Below are positions 42,992 through 45,476 of a stretch of 45,476 bases of DNA, in pieces. The stretch's first letter is position 1. Each line of letters starts with the position of its first letter. The notes beneath the pieces were generated by a model, which was not told where the DNA came from, did no database searches, and saw only the letters and a list, made by a program, of their open reading frames with translations. Position numbers and translations under genes: made by a program. The DNA is from Candidatus Gottesmanbacteria bacterium. Lineage in GTDB: Bacteria > Patescibacteriota > Microgenomatia > UBA10105 > UBA927. Location: contig JAHFKK010000002.1 of the NCBI GenBank assembly GCA_023245335.1, forward strand, positions 3,627 to 49,102, read 5' to 3'.

Positions 42992-43581
42992 GGTGCCACC
43001 TCCTTCAATTGATCGTATTCACTTTGCAACGCGTCGCCTTCCGCGACCAAACCGTTCAGTTCGTTTTCAAGGGCAGCCTCCATATTACTCTTTTCGGCAT
43101 TGGCGTTTTCAGCATCCATCGCCTGAGCGTTCAACTCTTCATCAGCGGCTTTCGTTTCATCAAGGGTCGTCTGGAACTGCGCAATCTGCTCGGCAGTCGA
43201 TGCATTGGCGGGTTTGATCTTCGGGACAACCACTTTTTGACGGGCCAACTGTTTGTCCCTTTGTTTCTGATAATTTTTCTCATTCTCTTTGACGTAATCC
43301 ACTACCTCAAGGATCGCCTTGTCGAGGTCGTCAACATGCTTAATGGCTAAGGCCTTGTTATTCAGCTTAACCTGAAAAATTGAACCGCCCGCCTTTGCTT
43401 TCAGGAGAAGCTTTTGCCCGCTCTCGAAGTTGATGATCGCCGTTTTTACCTGGAACCCAGACTCCCGCTTTGCCTTGTTGTCGGCCTCCACATCGGCCAC
43501 CGGCAGGCTCGCCTTATCGAATTTTTCCAGAATCGGCTTCAGTCCTACCTTGTTGAATTTTTCAAAATCGATATGAACCAT
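42988..43581 (-). CDS. DarA_N-like protein, 197 aa
   Basis: Residues 40-80 (SGFQVKTAIINFESGQKLLL, then GGSIFQVKLNNKALAIKH) resemble the N-terminal domain of P1 DarA (pattern F.VK...I.F.dGQ...L.v...G.iFQVkLN). The rest is a Gln/Ala/Glu-rich coiled coil with a conserved-looking KVVVPKIKP linker. P1 DarA is an internal head protein needed for Dar function. GGAGG precedes ATG 43581; the stop overlaps the next ATG (ATGA). The RT gene ends 15 bases upstream on the same strand, so the two are probably on one transcript. The family call is from memory of the domain pattern. Confidence 0.55.
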   Translation of the reverse strand: MVHIDFEKFNKVGLKPILEKFDKASLPVADVEADNKAKRESGFQVKTAIINFESGQKLLLKAKAGGSIFQVKLNNKALAIKHVDDLDKAILEVVDYVKENEKNYQKQRDKQLARQKVVVPKIKPANASTAEQIAQFQTTLDETKAADEELNAQAMDAENANAEKSNMEAALENELNGLVAEGDALQSEYDQLKEVAP

Positions 43582-43596
43582 GGTAAACCTCCTTCA

Positions 43597-44622
43597 TTAT
43601 CCTTTCGTGAAAACCGCGCCGGCCAAGATATTCTGCACAAGCGCCCCGGCATCTGCGTGACAGCAATGCCCCAACCATGAGCGCACACGATGGGATATTT
43701 TCCATATTGACGCCGTTCCCTTTCGATACATGGCCTGCATTACTTTCAACCTCTTTTTCATTCTTTTAATACTCGCTTTCTTGATTCTTACCCGGTCAGC
43801 ATAAACCCGGTACCCAACAAAATCGATTCCATCCCCGGTCCTTCCGATCATGGTTCCCTTCGGATTCAACTCCAGCCGCAGCTGGTTTTTAAGGAGGCCA
43901 CGGATCTCTTCTTTAACCTGCTGCAAATGCTTCTTGTCGTGATGAACCACTATGAAATTATCCATATAACGCAAATAGTAGGGCTCACGGAGATCATGCT
44001 TGATGAATTGATCCATGACGTCCATGTAAACGTTGGCTGAAAGCTGGCTGAACAAACTGCCGATGGGCAGTCCTGGACTATCGGTACTACTATCAATAAT
44101 GGAGCGGATGAGCCAAAGCGTCTCTTTGCATTTGATTTTCCTGGCCATCAACCCGTAAAGAATATCGTGGTCAATATGCGGGAAATACTTACGAATATCG
44201 CAGTGGAGATAATAGATGTCGCCACCCCACTTCTGCCGTGCCGCATTTAAAAAATATTGCAGGCGCTTCATAGCGCGGTGCGTGCCTTTGCCCTTGCGGC
44301 AGGCAAAACTATCATCAATAAACCCTTTATCGAATATCGGTTCAACGGCCTGGTGCAGGGATTGCTGTGCAACGCGATCCCGTAACGGCAAATATTGGAT
44401 GAGGCGTTCTTTTGGGTCCTTGATGATAAATTCACGATACTGCCCTACCTGGTACTTTTTCCAGGTCAGCTCGTTGTGCAGGCGGATAAGGCTCCCCAAC
44501 GTGTTGTATCCAAAAAGCAGAACTTCTTTGTCGTATCGCTTCCCGAGACGGACATATTTCCAGGCCGCTTCGAGGTTGTCCATGCTGCAAATTTTCGAGT
44601 ATAAATTATTGTGTCGTTTCAT
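43597..44622 (-). CDS. rt: DGR reverse transcriptase
   Basis: Copies the TR RNA into adenine-mutated cDNA. 341 aa. Motif A is CDIRKYFPHID at 141-151 (Asp142). The DGR-type motif B is GLPIGSLFSQLSAN at 184-197 (GxxxSQ, where group II intron RTs have a different residue set). Motif C is RYMDNF, YMDN at 219-222, where YxDD is usual. LNPKGT (252-257) and GIDFVGYRV (265-273) follow. AAGGAAA lies before ATG 44622. TR and Avd are upstream and Dar-type genes downstream, all leftward. The Asn in the catalytic box is the one oddity; activity is nevertheless implied by the adenine-only changes in both VRs. Confidence 0.95.
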   Translation of the reverse strand: MKRHNNLYSKICSMDNLEAAWKYVRLGKRYDKEVLLFGYNTLGSLIRLHNELTWKKYQVGQYREFIIKDPKERLIQYLPLRDRVAQQSLHQAVEPIFDKGFIDDSFACRKGKGTHRAMKRLQYFLNAARQKWGGDIYYLHCDIRKYFPHIDHDILYGLMARKIKCKETLWLIRSIIDSSTDSPGLPIGSLFSQLSANVYMDVMDQFIKHDLREPYYLRYMDNFIVVHHDKKHLQQVKEEIRGLLKNQLRLELNPKGTMIGRTGDGIDFVGYRVYADRVRIKKASIKRMKKRLKVMQAMYRKGTASIWKISHRVRSWLGHCCHADAGALVQNILAGAVFTKG

Positions 44623-44637
44623 CTTTTCCTTAAAAGT

Positions 44638-44753
44638 GCCTTCATGATCTTTCGCTATCTGCTACTCAAACATGAAGGCTTTGGGCTATTCGCCCTTTCG
44701 GGCGGGACACAGCCTCCCTATGAAATGCAACTGGGCCGCTCCCCTTGAGGAGC
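44638..44753 (-). ncRNA. structured spacer of the DGR TR RNA
   Basis: Between TR and RT three inverted repeats can be drawn. They are 44738-44742/44749-44753 (GCTCC/GGAGC), 44691-44695/44700-44704 (CGCCC/GGGCG around a GAAA tetraloop on the coding strand) and 44638-44646/44671-44679 (GCCTTCATG/CATGAAGGC). In BPP-1 the sequence downstream of TR folds and is needed for priming of cDNA synthesis; this region is placed to do the same. The last stem ends 16 bases before the RT start and could also affect RT translation. Confidence 0.6.
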
Positions 44754-44775
44754 TGCCTTCTGGCTGATTCAAAGT

Positions 44776-44888
44776 CGAGGCGGAAACCGATGTTCGTGTT
44801 CACGTTCGTGCGCGGATTGTTGAGGTTCAGAGCCGCAACGCCCGCATCACCTGCGTTGTTCCAGTTCCCAAAACGGATCGGAACGCTG
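44776..44888 (-). repeat. DGR template repeat (TR)
   Basis: 113 bp on the leftward strand between avd and rt. The 111-bp core carries 24 adenines, many in AAC or AAT codons when read in the target frame. That layout lets random replacement change amino acids at the first two codon positions without making stop codons. VR1 differs at 13 and VR2 at 6 of these adenines and at nothing else. It ends at GCCTCG, after which it departs from both VRs. Confidence 0.96.
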
Positions 44889-44899
44889 ACATATTGTCA

Positions 44900-45265
44900 T
44901 TATTCATTTTTTGCAGGCTGTGCCCCTTCGCGCTGGGATCTAATCCAACCGCCCAGCAACTTACCAACTTCATTTATGCGCTCCATCCACAGGGTGTATT
45001 TTTTGTGATCGATGTACTCGAGTCGGCGATAGGCCAGATCCACAAGATGCCGTAGCGTCTCATGGGCAATATCCAGCTCGGTCATTGCCGTTTTCCTGTA
45101 GGTCCGTTTGTTTGTCTCCACAATCAACTTCAGGACGTCGTACATCTGCTGTCGGATCATAGCCGCCAGCACAAATTTTTCGTATTTCGGGAATTGACGG
45201 ATTGCTACCGTTCCATATTCAATCATTTCCAGTGTCTTTTCGTAGATTATCAGATTTTTCGTCAT
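44900..45265 (-). CDS. avd: Avd, DGR accessory variability determinant
   Basis: A 121-aa four-helix-bundle protein that binds the RT and the TR RNA and is needed for mutagenic cDNA synthesis in BPP-1. The pattern IIYEKTLEMIEYGTVAIRQF, then PKYEKFVLAAMIR, ELDIAHETLRHLVDLAYR and EVGKLLGGWIR matches bAvd/S23-like proteins. I choose ATG 45265, after AGGGAA; an earlier start would include the VR2 hairpin region. The stop is 12 bases before TR. The order variable gene, avd, TR, rt is the classic DGR order. Confidence 0.93.
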   Translation of the reverse strand: MTKNLIIYEKTLEMIEYGTVAIRQFPKYEKFVLAAMIRQQMYDVLKLIVETNKRTYRKTAMTELDIAHETLRHLVDLAYRRLEYIDHKKYTLWMERINEVGKLLGGWIRSQREGAQPAKNE

Positions 45266-45289
45266 TAAATTCCCTATGGACAGGTTAAG

Positions 45290-45311
45290 GGGGCGGACTG
45301 TCGTCCGCCCC
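45290..45311 (-). promoter_or_regulatory. VR2 downstream hairpin with GACA tetraloop
   Basis: On the leftward strand GGGGCGGAC and GTCCGCCCC form a perfect 9-bp stem around GACA, 33 bases after VR2 and before avd. GACA fits the GRNA tetraloop of DGR target hairpins. The same kind of structure follows VR1 at 35 bases, which supports a role in target recognition rather than termination alone. Confidence 0.85.
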
Positions 45312-45330
45312 ACAGATTAACAGACACCAC

Positions 45331-45476
45331 TCAACCGATATAGGCGAGGCGGAAACCGATGTCCGTGTTCACGTTCGTGCGCGGATTGTTGAGGTTCAGA
45401 GCCGCAACGCCCGCAGCACCTGCGTCGTTCCAGGCCCCAAAACGGAGCGGAACGCGCTCGGTCGTGGTGTCGAACC
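45331..45476 (-). CDS. DGR variable protein 2, C-terminal end only
   Basis: The last 48 residues of a protein whose start lies beyond the window. It reads FDTTTERVPLRFGAWNDAG and ends IGFRLAYIG before TGA at 45331-45333. The end is diversified by the DGR: relative to the template-coded peptide five residues differ. It resembles the C-terminus of variable protein 1, so both have a C-type-lectin-like fold. As the gene adjacent to avd it is the canonical target. Position next to structural and Dar genes suggests a virion, perhaps receptor-binding, protein. Confidence 0.9.
   Translation of the reverse strand, partial: FDTTTERVPLRFGAWNDAGAAGVAALNLNNPRTNVNTDIGFRLAYIG
45345..45455 (-). repeat. DGR variable repeat VR2
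   Basis: 111 bp that align without gaps to the TR, with six differences, all at template adenines (3 A to G, 3 A to C). Changes fall in the first half and near the end; the AAC CTC AAC AAT stretch is unmodified. Downstream it continues GCCTATATC, as VR1 does. Confidence 0.95.

Overview
The window looks like the non-integrated genome, or an internal piece, of a large temperate tailed phage or phage-plasmid. It carries an integrase and excisionase beside an attP-like tRNA fragment, a portal, a probable prohead protease and a lysis cassette. It also has an early DNA-recombination block, a P1-like Dar (defence against restriction) block and a diversity-generating retroelement (DGR). The host cannot be named from the sequence. 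Base composition looks balanced and two radical-SAM genes are present, which would fit an anaerobic Gram-negative bacterium; that is a guess.

There are two convergent arms. Positions 1-21046 are read almost entirely rightward. In order they hold a controlled promoter with repeated operator-like sites, a tRNA with a CAT anticodon, and short genes chained by ATGA overlaps. Next come a probable annealing protein, an SbcD/SbcC-like pair, NinB, two radical-SAM proteins flanking an SF2 helicase, RdgC, and a DGR variable protein (VR1). The arm ends with an ASCH protein, a PD-(D/E)XK nuclease coupled to a cytosine-5 methyltransferase with seven internal repeats, an unknown duplicated protein, excisionase, integrase and a YopX-like gene. 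Positions 21072-21111 are the 5' half of a tRNA-Leu(TAA) gene, the likely attP.

Positions 21331-45476 are read leftward. In transcription order they hold a second variable protein (VR2, cut by the window edge), Avd, the template repeat (TR), reverse transcriptase, and a DarA_N-like protein. Then follow an 893-aa repeat protein, a 128-aa protein, a 629-aa metallopeptidase-like protein, a 1111-aa DdrB-like polyvalent protein and a 2124-aa DarB-like methyltransferase-helicase. The arm finishes with structural genes, portal, protease/scaffold and lysis genes.

The strongest result is the DGR. One template matches two targets over about 111 bp. VR1 differs at 13 positions and VR2 at 6, and every difference is at a template adenine. 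The two targets lie about 30 kb apart on opposite strands, and each is followed at nearly the same distance by a GC-rich hairpin with a GRNA tetraloop. The RT is 15 bp from the Dar-type genes on the same strand, so mutagenic retrohoming and anti-restriction proteins may share an operon. Three Dar-block proteins also share a 25-residue motif, four copies in all, that could be a head-packaging tag (inference).
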